Origin: Salvator merianae
Taxonomy: Eukaryota > Chordata > Lepidosauria > Squamata > Teiidae
NCBI GenBank assembly: GCA_003586115.2
Contig: QVOM02000116.1
Coordinates: 47,779,692-47,843,691 of the forward strand
Length of the DNA: 64,000 nucleotides
Reading direction: 5' to 3'
Each line of letters starts with the position of its first letter. Within the stretch, counting starts at the first letter, position 1. Position numbers and translations under genes: made by a program. Below, one piece after another: positions 1 through 11,198 of the stretch. A model generated the notes under the pieces. That model ran no database searches. It saw nothing but the letters and a program-made list of their open reading frames with translations, and was not told the origin of the DNA.

Positions 1-3000
1 TCATGTGACTCTGGAAACTGATCAATGGCATACTTGGCAAACTGTCTGGGACTTTGTTTTTGAAGTGACTGCAATACGTACAAGAGCAGCTACATGATCT
101 GTCTTGGAAATGCAAGCCCCGACTTGGGCACTGTAATTCACTTATTTTTTCAGACTGCTTGCTTGAAGAGATCCAGCTTATGGAACGGAATAAATCCATC
201 TGAATTACATCTCTATCTAATATTAATTTTTAGCCACCCATAATCCAAATATATGCATTCTGAATATATATATTTTTGTATGCAGGCACAATCATTATAC
301 AAAATGGGACCAAACAATGAGTTCCCCCTACCCCCTACCTCATTCCATGCAGAAATGTAAACTTAAAGGATCTATGATTGAAGGTGGATTTAAAAGGTTG
401 TGCTACATAAGAGCTGATCAAGTATACTGCTGTTATTCTCCAGATCTGGAACGTTGGGTGCCAAGTATCAATTGCAGCTCCATAGAAGGAAGTAGTTTAC
501 TGAACTTCTGCACGCTCTTCAGAGCCTGCTGGTACCTAAGAAAATATGCATTTCAATAAGCCTCCTGTAGCATGCTCCAGGAATCAGGAAAAGGGCTACA
601 TGTCACGCAGGTGATTTTACTCACCATGGTAACTGAAATTCCATTCTCTCCCTTGTGTTACCTGTTTGGATCAGGAAAACATATTCAGCCTTTGGATGCT
701 TTCAATTGGCTCTCTGATTCCTTGTTTGGTCCCACATGGTGCATTTTCATTGGCTCACTCTCTTTTCTCCTCTCCTCTCCTCCCTTCCCTTCCCCTCCCC
801 ACCCCAGCTGCTACAGCCTGCTTCACTTGATGACAACAAAAGTGCAGGGGAAACTCACAAATAGGCCATTGACAGCTGCTGCATCAGTGGCAACCTCAGT
901 GCCTTGGAAAGAAAAAGCAATAGGAAATTCCTTGTGTGGAAGAAGAAGGAGAAAGAAAAACTCTCTCTTTTCTAGTTGCCCAATCTGAAACTTAGTGCAG
1001 CTTGGTTTGAGCAGAAGCTGAGATCTTGCAAAATAGGTAAGCTTTCAGAATCCAACCAATGAAATTGAATGACACACTTTTTCATTTTTTTCTGACTACA
1101 TTATCTCTGTGTATGGGGAGATTTTTGAAGTTGAGTTCTGTCTGGCTTGGAAGTGCAGGATGGTATCTCTTTGCTTTGGGGTGTCTTGCAGCTGCGTAGC
1201 CATGGACATCATTTCAGGCACATGATACCTTTGTTCCATTAAAAACAAAAACCCAGACAATGTGGTTCTGACACAAATTGAAACCCAGCGCATGAAACTA
1301 TGCAAAGCAGAGCCGCTAAAACACTCATTGTTTCTATGCTGTGAAAACAGGTGTCATGATGTCGCTCTCTCCACCCTTCTAATATACTGCATTAGAAAAT
1401 ATTGTGTCTCTCAGTAAGACTTTAAAAAAAATGTAATCATCACCTCAAGATTTTTCACTAGAAAAAGGCAAAATCTAAGCCAAAAAGAAGAGGAAAATGC
1501 TAATAATTTGTGCAGAAGATTCAATTGCAATATGAAATGTGACCTTTTTCCCCAGGGTAACTCAATTGTTAGATTTTATAACAAGAATTTGGAGGAGGCC
1601 AGAATTATGAATGTAGAACTGTATTTTTGGTAAGGAATCCACCATCTGCTCCCTATCGTTCTCCATGGTGAGGTTTGCGAAGTTAAGCAAAAGTCATCAG
1701 CCAAACCAGTAATTCTTTCATTGACTGAGTCTGAACAGAAACTTCATCAACTTTGTTTAAAAAATTTAACCATGTACATGTAGATCACAGGTTTCAAAAG
1801 GTTTTTACTTTTTTGCGTTTTGAATACTGTACATCTGCACAGATTATCCCAGAGCCGCAATGCACAGAACAGCATAGCCAGAAGCTCTTTGTTCCCAATA
1901 GCTAATGCCCCTTATTGGTTCAGCAACTGTCAATTATCTGCTCAGCAAGGAAACAAAGGTACTTCCCAAGCAAGTTTGATACTTGCCCTTCCCTCTTTTT
2001 CCAGTTCAGAAGTGGTTTGACAACACTGGGTGTATGTTAGATGTTGATCCCTGCACATGTGTGCACAAATGCCATTCTGCAGAAGCCAGGGACAATCAGT
2101 GAAGCAAACCTGACCACCTTAAAGCGTATTCTAATGATGTTTAAGTGGTTTTTAATATGCTTGGAGGACATTTTACATCTACGTTTTGTATTTGAGTTGC
2201 TTTTATAGGTGTGTCTGTGGCTATAAACAAGTGACACGCATTGGAGAGCATTAAACCTAAAGGAACTGGCGTGGTTGTAGAGGAGGGGCATAGTGGCCAT
2301 TGGCAGTTTGATCCCTGGTGGTTCTCCCACAATTCCACCAGTTGATGCTGTTATAGTTAAAGACACCCCTTTTTTGAAGTTCATATGACAAACACCCTCT
2401 GTAAGTGATTCAGCCATGTTGATCTTAGCATCTAGTCAGCTCTTTAGCAAATTCTCTTTTCATGATTGATGTTAACAATGGCATGTATTCCTAGAAGTAC
2501 AGTCAGATGGATCATTTTAAAGCAGTAGCAGATAATCTGTGTCACTCCAGATGCTGATGGACAGCAGTTCCTATCATCCAGAATTACTTGAGGTCATGGA
2601 TTTGTTGCCTTTGGATCATGAGTTGGCATAAATATGATTACACATAAATGAAAGAAAAAGAATGGGTGTGTGTAGAGGAGAAGAAGCTGGAGCCAATTAA
2701 AAGTTTCATCATAAATCAGATTGCTCCAGTTTGCCTGCCATGTAACAATGCAGGCTCTCCTTATCTATTAATCTATTGTGAAAAGCTGCCGTTTAGCGTA
2801 TTTTAGACACTTAAATTTCAGCGAAGAGAGTCAAATGGACCTATATTAGAGTAATAGGCATTGTTCACCATTCCCAGAAGAAGAGAAAATAGCAACTGAA
2901 AAGGACAGCTATGGGATGACTTAAGGCCCAGGAGGAAAATGAAACTTTGTTGTCCTCTGCACAGGTGAAGAGTGAGGCTGGAGTAAGGAGGAACTTCACA

Positions 3001-3785
3001 GAAATCACATCTGTGTTTTAATCCAGCTTCAATACAACTTCAGAGTGAGGAAACAGCAGACTTGTCATTTTCTTTCTGCTTATCAAACCCAAAGGCGGTT
3101 TTTCTGAATTACATAATGCTAAAATAAAACAGCTTGTTGCTTTGCTGATGTGTTGTCTCACTATGAAAGTGGACTGAAGCTGGATTAAAACTTAGGTGTG
3201 AATGCAGCCCTTGTCTTGCTGTGGAGCCCAGTGAAGGCACACTTGCCAAACAAAAAGGATCAGGGAGCTGTCCCTTCAGATCACAGTGCTGAATTTACGT
3301 TCTATGCCTAAGGCAACTACATCCCCCCCCCAAGTTCCCCCATAATTCCATGCCTGGGGAGTCTCCCATCTGTAAGACAGATGATTCAGCTTCAACTTTG
3401 TCCTGGGAGTATTTTTTTTTCTTGACCCAATGTCAAGCCAAGTGAATATAAATGGATGTTACAATAGCCACAAAGCTGTTATAGAAAAGAGTAGTCCCTT
3501 CCATGCCCCATCAGATTCAGTAATTTTCAGTGATGCGATGTCACCATACTGAACATTTCTCCACTCTACCAAGCCTCTGGTTTGGTTTCTACCTGGAGGA
3601 GGAGCCCTTATGATGACACTACAGTTCTGGGCTTCTGAGTGAGCGGAGCAGGAAGAAAGCTCTTGCAGCACAATGACATTAGGAAGAGTAGGGAACGCAT
3701 GCATCTCAGGACATTTGCTTGTCTGGGGGTTGGTTCACATATATACTGCCTTTCAGCCTAGAAAGACTCTCAGAATAGCTCACAA

Positions 3786-4036
3786 TAAGAATGTAAGAAC
3801 ATAGGAGGAACTCTGCTGGATCAGACCACAGCCCATCTAGTCTAGCATCCTGTTTCACACAGTGGCTTACCAATTGCTTCTGGGATTCTCAAGCAGAAGA
3901 CAAAAGCAAAACCTTCACCTGCTTTTGATTCTCTGCAATTGGTTTTTAGAGGCATCCTGCCTGTCTCTCAAACCTGGAGGCAGTACCTAGGCTTCCATTC
4001 TAGTAATCATTGATAGACCTGTTCTCCATGAATGTT
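3786..4036 (-). mobile_element. CR1-like LINE 3' UTR fragment
   Basis: Antisense copy of a family seen at least six times here. On the + strand it starts with 'aagaacataggagg', then 'catctagtctagcatcctg', 'cacacagtggc', 'caattgcttctgggattctc' and 'aaaaccttcacctgc'. Full relatives end in repeats of the 8-mer ATGTTCTT, typical of CR1-clade LINEs. Confidence 0.8.
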
Positions 4037-4639
4037 ACCTGAATATGTAAGATTGATGGGAATGGGGAGCTGATCAGCAAATATAGCCAACAGCTGCTAG
4101 TTTAACCCGGTCCCAGTACTGCACACATTTAGAAGTAGCCACAGGTAACAGCCCCTCAAATCCAGCTGGCAGGAACAGCTGCAGGTCCAGGCTGCAAGTT
4201 CAGGCCCTCACCCTGGCAAGGTCTGACTGGGAAAAAGATTGTCCCCTCTTCTGCAGTATTACACCTGGAAGCAGCTTTAACTGGGATGAAAACAGGCTAG
4301 ACTGCCATGTGTTGGCTGCTAGGCAGTAGATGTCAAGGTCTTTTTTCAGCACAGCTCCAAGCTGAGGGCAGGAGAAGGGGAGAGACCTGCTGGCATCAGC
4401 CTCTTGGCAGGGTTGGTGGAGTGGCCCTGCTTCTCCTCTGTCCAGCTTCTCTAGCTAGTTGGGATGGCTACCAGCTGGTGACAGTTGATGGGGTAAGATG
4501 TGATGGAATCAGCCTCTTCATGGGACTGATGGAGCTGCCCCTCCTCCCTCTGTCCAGTTACTCTATTTGTATTTGCTGTGCTGTGTCTGCCATGACTTCA
4601 AGACATTCCTTGAGTAAATCATCTCACTAAGGCATAAGA

Positions 4640-4960
4640 TCAGAGGGGAGACATGATAACATTATTGAGGTACATAAAAGAAAGATGGTTAGGAACTAAT
4701 AATGTGTACAAGTTGTCGCTTCTTGGGTTTCTGGTGAATACAAGGATAATTTTCCTGAGAGTAAGATCTCGGTACCACAGTGAAATGATCTAGCTATGGA
4801 GGCTGTGAGTTTTCCATCCCCTGGGTTTTTCAAGAAGTTGGGCAACCATTTTTCAAGAATAATTTAATTCACTTCCAGAACCATGCAAAAAGTGGGATCT
4901 GATTATCGTTGTGGTCCCTTTCAACTCCACTGTTTTATGATTCTGTGGTCTGGTCTGAGG
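4640..4960 (+). mobile_element. CR1 LINE 3' end
   Basis: Sense 3' end resembling classical amniote CR1. It has 'gggtttttcaagaagttggg', then 'ggtccctttcaactccac' and the terminal 'tttatgattctgtgg', a degenerate version of the CR1 8-bp repeat ATTCTATG. Confidence 0.8.
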
Positions 4961-5846
4961 AGTTTTATCTTGCACTTCCATAGATTTCATTAAAGGTAAA
5001 GGAAACCATGCAAATTAATATGAATGTGCCAGAGGAAGTTTCTAAGTCTATGCGGAGAACCCATGGTCCTGGAGAAAACTGCTAGACCCCAAGTCTTATT
5101 ACATTTAGCAATTATTCATGCTGGATAGCATTTAGAGGGCTACCCTCAGTTCGCCATCATTGTTCTATATGAATCTACCCATAGGATGTTTATTTGGAAG
5201 TAGGTGCATGTTGTTTGGGGTGGAAAGAAGTTATTTACATATTTTGTTGCTGGTGGCTGTGTGAGAGAAAAAATATTCACAGAGTAATAATCTGGGTTGT
5301 TTTCAAACCTGCATGCAAAAAGGCTGTGGTTTTTCATAGGAGAATTCATGGGTCATTGGTTTTTCAAGGCAAAACATATTTTTGTTTATACTAGGCAGAT
5401 GAACTGGTTTCCACACTAAGGTATGTAAAAGGAGAAAGGGGAAGGGAGCTGGATTTTACTTGGTTAAGGAAAAGAAAAAGTGAAAGAAGGGAATTTTGTG
5501 GACATGATACCTATATGCATGAAATTCTGCTAGTGCACAGGCATGTGAGAAGGGGCTAGTTTTGGGTGGCAGTGTTTGGAAACTTCCAAGCAGAAGGCTT
5601 GCTGTGATTTAACTCCATGATGGAGTTAAATCACAGAACATAAGATGCTTTGCTCTGCACCCTGAGCAAATGGCAAAACTTACAGACCTGTCAGTCTTCA
5701 TACCTGAAATATTTCAACCAGATAAAACTGTAGTGATAACTAAGAACTAATTTAAGATAGTAAATCAACCAATTTAAACAATAAAGGTTCTCAAAGTGAT
5801 GCAAACCTAGACGTGCTGGGCAATAGACAGCAGAGAGCATCTAAGG

Positions 5847-5970
5847 TTTTGCTGTTGTTTAATTAGTTGTGTTGAACTCTTTGTGACTCCATGAACCACA
5901 GCACCCCAGACCTGTCTGTCCTCCACAGTCTCCTGGAGTCTGTCCAAGCACATCTAAGAATAGCTGATAC
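5847..5970 (-). mobile_element. BovB/RTE LINE 3' end or BovB-tailed SINE
   Basis: Read on the minus strand, this gives 'ggagtcacaaagagttcaac' followed by 'acaactaattaaac'. That matches the BovB 3' end (AAAGAGTCGGACACGACT type). Translated in one minus frame it ends Ser-His-Lys-Glu-Phe-Asn-Thr-Thr, close to the well-known BovB tail His-Lys-Glu-Ser-Asp-Thr-Thr. Only about 120 bp is recognisable. Confidence 0.75.
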
Positions 5971-6902
5971 ATAAAGCAACAGCAGATTATACTGGGTACA
6001 TGCATACAAATCTCTAAGTCTAGGAGGGGTTGACAGGGAGAGCAACTTGTGGACTTAAAGGGTTGAGTTTTTAGAAATTGCTTGTGTTTTTGGAGGTTCT
6101 TTTCTCTGTCCAACACAACTGATCTTAGGCCCTTTCCACACTGAGTTGGTAGACCAGCCCAATGGGGCATCTGGAACACCTAGTTTGCACTGGGCATCGG
6201 ATGAGGTGTTGGAGTGGACCACAGTGTAAAAATGGTGCCATAGCCTGATCCAAGCAGTCTGTGCAGCATTCCAACTGGCATCCCAAACAGCTCCCTCATG
6301 GGTGGAAAGCACATGATCAGGTGGCTCAGTTTGCCAGCCAACAGCAGCGTCACAGATAGCAGGAAGCATTTAACTCTCAAATAAGGGCAGGTTTGTTATT
6401 GTAACAGGAGAGTGATGCTGAGTAGGAAAACTGTTTGGGGGGAAAGCAAAAATCTCAATGTGACAGATTGATTATGTGCAATGCTCTCTTATGCACCTCT
6501 TATACTACATTGTATGGTGAGACAGAAAGGCACATAAATGGCTGGTTGGTTTCATTATCACATCAGTCAAAGCATGGAATGGAACAGCATCATAGAAATT
6601 CATCCAACAAAAGGAAATCATCTTGCTTCAGTACTTCCTCCCACATATCAGCAGGACACATACCAGCAGGCATAAAGAGTGGCAGCAGCACTATGTGAGT
6701 ACCAAGCATCACTGGGCTTCCCTTTAGCCAAGGACATCCACTCATCCTTGTATTATATCACTGCCCTTAATTTGGCCCCTTTCACAGCTACCCTGTTTGA
6801 AAGAGCAAATGTGCACCAAGCGCTTGCAATGACCATGTTTTGTTGAGTCACTTTGGTGCAAATTGTGGGATTTCCATGGTTCATGCCAGCAATTGCTGTG
6901 TG

Positions 6903-7345
6903 CTCTTAAGGCCCATCCAGTCCAGCAATCTGTCCACTCAGTGGCCAACCAGCATCTCAAGAAAGCCCATCAGTAAGACATGAGCCCAGCGCTTGCTCTG
7001 CTTAAAGTCTCCCAGTAGCTGGTCTTCAGAGGTATGCTATTGCCTCCTATTATCAGAAGCAGTCACATTGCCATCAGGGCTAATAGTCCATGATAGCTCT
7101 GGCTTCCATGCATAAGAGAACACTGGTTCAGACCTACAGCCCATCTAGCCCAACACTCTGCTCTCACCATTCCCAACCACTGCCCAGGGAAGCCTACCAA
7201 CGGGGGACTCAAGCACACACAGTGGTCTGCTCAGTTTTCAGCACCTGCCTTTCAGAGGTAAACTGACTCCCATTACAAAGGCATTCACACTGTCATCAGG
7301 GCTAAGGGCCATTGCTTGCCCTGACTTCCATGAATGCATCCACAC
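6903..7345 (-). mobile_element. Two tandem CR1-like LINE 3' fragments, diverged
   Basis: Two consecutive antisense pieces. Each has a 'catctagcccaacac'- or 'catccagtccagcaatctg'-type start, a 'cagtggccaacca'-type middle, and a 'cagaggtatgctattgcctc' / 'cagaggtaaactgactccc' motif. The second begins near 7108. They are more diverged than the other copies in the window. Confidence 0.55.
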
Positions 7346-7419
7346 ACACCCCATTTTAAAGGAAGCTGCCAGCCAACACTTTGTGGTAGTGGATTCTTGT
7401 TGAAAAGCTTCCAGCTTCT

Positions 7420-7560
7420 TTTATTTATTTATTTAAGAATTTATATCCCACCCTTCACCAAGGAGTCCCAGGGCGGGTCACAAAGATAAAATATAAGGAG
7501 TACTCTTAAAATATATTTAAAAGTACGCAGCAAAGTCAGAGATAGCTGGAGATCCACCCT
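7420..7560 (-). mobile_element. L2-like LINE 3' terminus
   Basis: Starts with (TTTA)n and 'agaatttatatcccaccc', then 'cccagggcgggtcacaaag'. On the minus strand this reads as the common L2-like ending 'gggatataaattcttaaataaata'. Confidence 0.65.
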
Positions 7561-7974
7561 TTTGGTTGACCTGTGCCCCGCCCCCCCGCCCCAGCCCAGG
7601 CACACAACAGTATAAGCAAACTGGAGCTCTGCAGATGCATTTTTTTGTGCCATGAGCCAGGTTTTAGCACAGTACATGCCAGCATGCTCACTGCCTTGTC
7701 AGCCACTGTGAGGGAGAGCTGACTTTCTCACCACTTGCACAAGGAGGGCCAGCTGGCTTTTCACTATTTCTGTGATGGAGGGAGGGAGGGGTGGCTTTCC
7801 ACTGCATGGGGCTACTCGTGGAGGCCATAGTAGGAAGTTTTCGGAAGGCAGCAGAATAGGGATATCAGTTTCCCTCACTGCTATAGCTCTGATGCGGTCC
7901 ACATGAAGGTGGGGAAGGATTGGTAAGCATAGATAGTGCCTTAGAAAAACCTGTACTTTCTCATAAGAGATAGG

Positions 7975-8205
7975 TGGGTACCTATCTGGAATAGTCTCCC
8001 CCCTGATATTCATAGGGCACCTTCACTTCGGGCTTTTAGGCACTTATCTTTATACCCAGGCCTTTCCAGAGTGACTATTCGTTTACCCTATCTTTGATTT
8101 TAACTATGTTTTTATATATCTATTTTGATTTTAGCTGTTTTTATTCTCTATATGTTATCTAAACTGCAGTCCATAAAGGTTTTCAATAAAAATAAAATAA
8201 AAGGC
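7975..8205 (+). mobile_element. L2/CR1-like LINE ORF end and 3' UTR
   Basis: Just before 8040 one frame reads Ile-Trp-Asn-Ser-Leu-Pro-Pro-Asp-Ile-His-Arg-Ala-Pro-Ser-Leu. This is the conserved C-terminal end of L2/CR1-type reverse transcriptase proteins (Trp-Asn-Ser-Leu-Pro-X-Glu). An AT-rich 3' UTR ending in 'caataaaaataaaataaaa' follows. Confidence 0.7.
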
Positions 8206-8800
8206 TGTTTCTAGTCATCTTCCAGACCTCTGAGTGGACAAATGCCACCACTCTGAGGCTCCTGGAACCACAATGAGGGCAGCCGACAAGTAAGCCTTCC
8301 TGAACAACTCTGAGGTCATCTTCATCATGGAAGTCAACTCCTGGCTGCCATGTAAACTTGTGCGGAAGCCAGGGATTGACTTGATAGCTGAATGGTTCTC
8401 TCAGTCACCTCTGGGACTGAGAGTACAGGAGGTTTACACCTCCACCTCTGACCCACATCGGCAATTCTGAGGGCAAATCTAGGGCAATTCTGAGTAGCTT
8501 TCCACACACAACATTCCCTCAGGACCCTGTGATGGCATGTGGTTCGGACCATGCACCTATGCTCCCATGATGTCTGCACTGCACTGTGATGGCCTGTGCT
8601 TCGGACCATGCACTCATGCTCCCGGGGTGTCTGTGCTGCACTGTGACCCTAAACCCTCCCTTTTGGTTGGATGTAGCAGCAGTATCTTTTTACCACTATC
8701 CTACCCTCAGCTAGTGGAAGGATATAGGGAAGAGTCTCTGATCTTGACTGCATTTAATCCTATTTGGATGACAGGGTTGTTAAAAGGCTCACCAGAAATA

Positions 8801-9094
8801 GAAGAAGAAGAAGAACTTGGTTTTTATACCCAGCTTTTCTCGGCCGAAGCTGACTCAAAGCGGCTTACAAGGTTATTTTTCGCCCGAAGGCCTACATCTG
8901 TCTATCTTCCACATCACACAATGTGATGCTCCCTATTTATCTACTTGCAATTACTTGCTTTCAAGCAGCCAGGTTGGCTGGAGCTAGAGGCCAGTAGAGG
9001 GCACTCATTCCCTCCACATGGCAGACAGGGGCCTTGAACTCCGATCCTCCTATTGAAAGATCAGTGCCTTAGCCACCTGCACCACCGTGCCTCC
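8801..9094 (-). mobile_element. tRNA-derived SINE
   Basis: Reverse complement of the SINE at 46038-46410. On the minus strand it starts 'ggaggcacggtggtgcaggt' (tRNA-like A box) and has a B-box-like 'gagttcaaggcc'. The body contains 'ctctactggcctctagctcc' and it ends in a (TTC)n tail, here the 'gaagaagaag' at the left edge. It lies about 60 bp upstream of the CNPY1 start codon. Confidence 0.8.
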
Positions 9095-9152
9095 TTAATA
9101 CACATTTGTTTTACCACTGCTCTATGGATTTCCCCACACAGGTGCATAAGGA

Positions 9153-9249
9153 ATGGCTGCACTTTTGGAGTTGCTGCTTCCATTGCTGTTCCTGCTAATT
9201 CTGTTCAACAATTCTGTCAAAGGACGAGATCCAGAGCTGTTCTGTGGAG
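9153..9249 (+). CDS. CNPY1: CNPY1 coding exon 1: start codon and signal peptide
   Basis: A short exon of 32 codons plus one base. It reads Met-Ala-Ala, then a Leu-rich hydrophobic core (about residues 4-18), Asn-Asn-Ser-Val-Lys-Gly as a likely cleavage region, and Asp-Pro-Glu-Leu-Phe-Cys-Gly. This matches the start of mature canopy proteins, which have a Leu-X-Cys-Gly-Ala-Cys motif. The split codon G|CT gives Ala33 and continues directly into Cys34 of the next exon. The donor is GTTAGT at 9250. The start is supported by an in-frame TAA two codons upstream (9147-9149) and by G at -3 and +4. An AG at 9139-9140 after a modest pyrimidine stretch could be an acceptor, so a separate 5'-UTR exon upstream is possible. 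The exon is too short to stand out as an open frame. A tRNA-derived SINE ends about 60 bp upstream. Confidence 0.88.
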
Positions 9250-9574
9250 GTTAGTTGCCTTCTTGGAAATTTCCTTGAGTTTCTTATTTGCTTGGTGCAT
9301 CGTAGCTGAAATGCTTTCATAGTATTAGACCAGTTAATGCAATCTTTCATGTGCTTGCCTACTTGATTGCTCTTTGTCTATGGGGCAGTGTGAAAAGGAA
9401 CCAACAATATAGGGGGAAGTCACATTTTGATTTCCATGTGGTCACTTTGCATACTGATTACAGGGTGAGACCATATTTAAGAGCATCTATGTTGCTTATT
9501 TCCTGTAATGCCGTCTCAGCAGCTATTCTTTCTCCTTCCACACACATTTTCAAAGCATCCAATGGCAGGGAAAG

Positions 9575-10005
9575 CTGTGGAGAACAGAATGTTACGTCTG
9601 ATCCACATCTTTTACTTCTGAGAGACCCCAACTATCTAAAGGAACGCCTCCTCCCATATAGACCTGCCCATGCCCTAAGATCTGCTGGTGATGCCCTCTT
9701 GGTGGTCCCACTCCCTTCTGCAGTTAAGGGGGTGGGGACATGTGGGAGGGCATTCTTGGTGCTAGCCCCCAGGCTATGGAACAGTCTCCCCTCTGAGGTG
9801 TGTCAGGCACCCTCTTTATGTTTATTTAGATGACAGGTGAAGAAGCATCTCTTTACCTGCCCTTTGTCTAAGGGGACAGCATCCCCTCCCCATTCAGGCA
9901 CTACCACTGTTTTAGCCAATTTTTAAAATCTGCTTTCATAGTGATTTTATTGTGACCTGTCTTGAGACCTTTGGCTGTAAGACAAGATATAAATATAAAT
10001 TAATG
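9575..10005 (+). mobile_element. L2-like LINE ORF end and 3' UTR
   Basis: In frame from about 9600 it encodes Leu-Arg-Asp-Pro-Asn-Tyr-Leu-Lys-Glu-Arg-Leu. It ends with Ala-Pro-Arg-Leu-Trp-Asn-Ser-Leu-Pro-Ser-Glu-Val before a stop at about 9831, the C-terminal hallmark of L2/CR1-type LINE polymerases. The 3' UTR ends 'gacaagatataaatataaat', as L2-like tails do. It lies in intron 1, about 325 bp after exon 1. Confidence 0.82.
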
Positions 10006-10697
10006 AAATATGCATGAGATTTCCTTCTTGTCTGTTAATGTGATGCTTGGGTTAGAAGTACTGTGGCAGTGCAGTGACATTAAATCACAATAGAATTGGT
10101 CCTTACTGAGCAGTGCGATGCATTCCATGCAGCCTATGCCTGCATGTGGGGAGTTAATCCATCCAGGAGCATCCAGGTTGCCCTCTTGTCCTCCTTGGCA
10201 ACTCCACCTGGCTGCAAACAACAAAGCTTTGTCATCTATTGACAGCTGTATGTATGGGGGGGGGAGACTCTCCATCTGTGGTCTCCTAGCAGAGAGACAA
10301 GTGGTTGTGTCTTTTAACAGATGGCACAATGAGCTATAAGAAGTGTACATTCCCCCTGAGACAGGTATCCTGACACAAAGTAGTTTCAGCAACATATTGA
10401 AATAAATCCTCCCTTATGAACGCTGGTGGCTCAAAATCAGCCATTCGCAGTCCCAAGATCCCTTGACAAAAGTCTTGCTTGGGTGATGCAAGCGCAGCAG
10501 TTTTGAGAGACAGATCCCCTTGTGTTGTCTGAAAAGAAGGCAGAAGGGAACGGCGTGGCACGTGATGTGACTTACAGGCACGCAGAGCGAGGTGTCACCT
10601 TCAGAGCTTCTCCCTGCAAAATGGTACTGGTGCAAGAAACATGGTGGCCACTCTTGCCCTGAAACGTAGCCTATGTGTTAATTAATGTTCCAATTTC

Positions 10698-11198
10698 AGG
10701 CTGTTTTGTCACTTACTTTTGGTCCAGTATGGCAAGGGGTTCAGAGGCCTTCCTTCCACACGCCAGTGTGGTTTACAGAGTGACCCCAGCCCCTGTAATC
10801 AGGCTCCATCCACATTGGATTGACCAGGACACTGGTAGACCGGTTAAAACAGGTCTTCAATTGGTCCAGGGGCTCAGGGAGATATGTGGAAAGGTGTACG
10901 TTGCTGTGGGCTGGTTTAGCAGGGGACCCATTTTGGTGGTGCACAAAATTGCATCACCAAAATGGGTCCCCCAGGGACTCCCAAGGCTGGGAACTTTTGT
11001 TCCTAGCCATTGGAGAACCTGGAAGCTGGCTCCATAGATTGCATGATCTTTGGAGCCAGTGCTGGGGCTGCCCCAGAACAGCCTTCCAAGTGCAGAAGAC
11101 TTGTTCCAGGACAGAAGGAGCTGACCAGCAGCTGGAATCACTCCAGCCTGGTCCATTCCTGCTGACCCGGTCCAGCAAGGTAAGTGCAGAAGTGGCCT
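10698..11198 (-). mobile_element. Miniature inverted-repeat element, family A
   Basis: The left end 'aggctgttttgtcacttac' and the right end 'gtaagtgcagaagtggcct' form imperfect terminal inverted repeats. In the middle (10922-10971) is a palindrome: 'ggggacccattttggtg' faces 'caccaaaatgggtcccc'. Strand is given relative to the copy at 13490-13875. No open frame of transposase type; non-autonomous. Confidence 0.7.

Larger units (their letters stand above)
1..9152. other. Upstream region or 5' intron of CNPY1
   Basis: No protein-coding gene was recognised on either strand. 1-3785 shows no clear repeat or exon, apart from an AT-rich stretch at 2680-2960 noted as a weak regulatory candidate. Between 3786 and 9094 there are CR1-like, BovB-like and L2-like LINE fragments and a SINE, listed separately. 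No CpG-rich promoter region is visible near the coding start, so the real transcription start may be outside this stretch or outside the window. Confidence 0.6.

Noticed and set aside
572..988. 138-residue open frame upstream
   Set aside because: No recognisable domain, low-complexity Ser/Pro part from a pyrimidine tract, no splice or coding signature.
8801..9094. tRNA gene on the minus strand
   Set aside because: The A and B boxes belong to a tRNA-derived SINE with a non-tRNA body and tail, and a second copy exists at 46038-46410.
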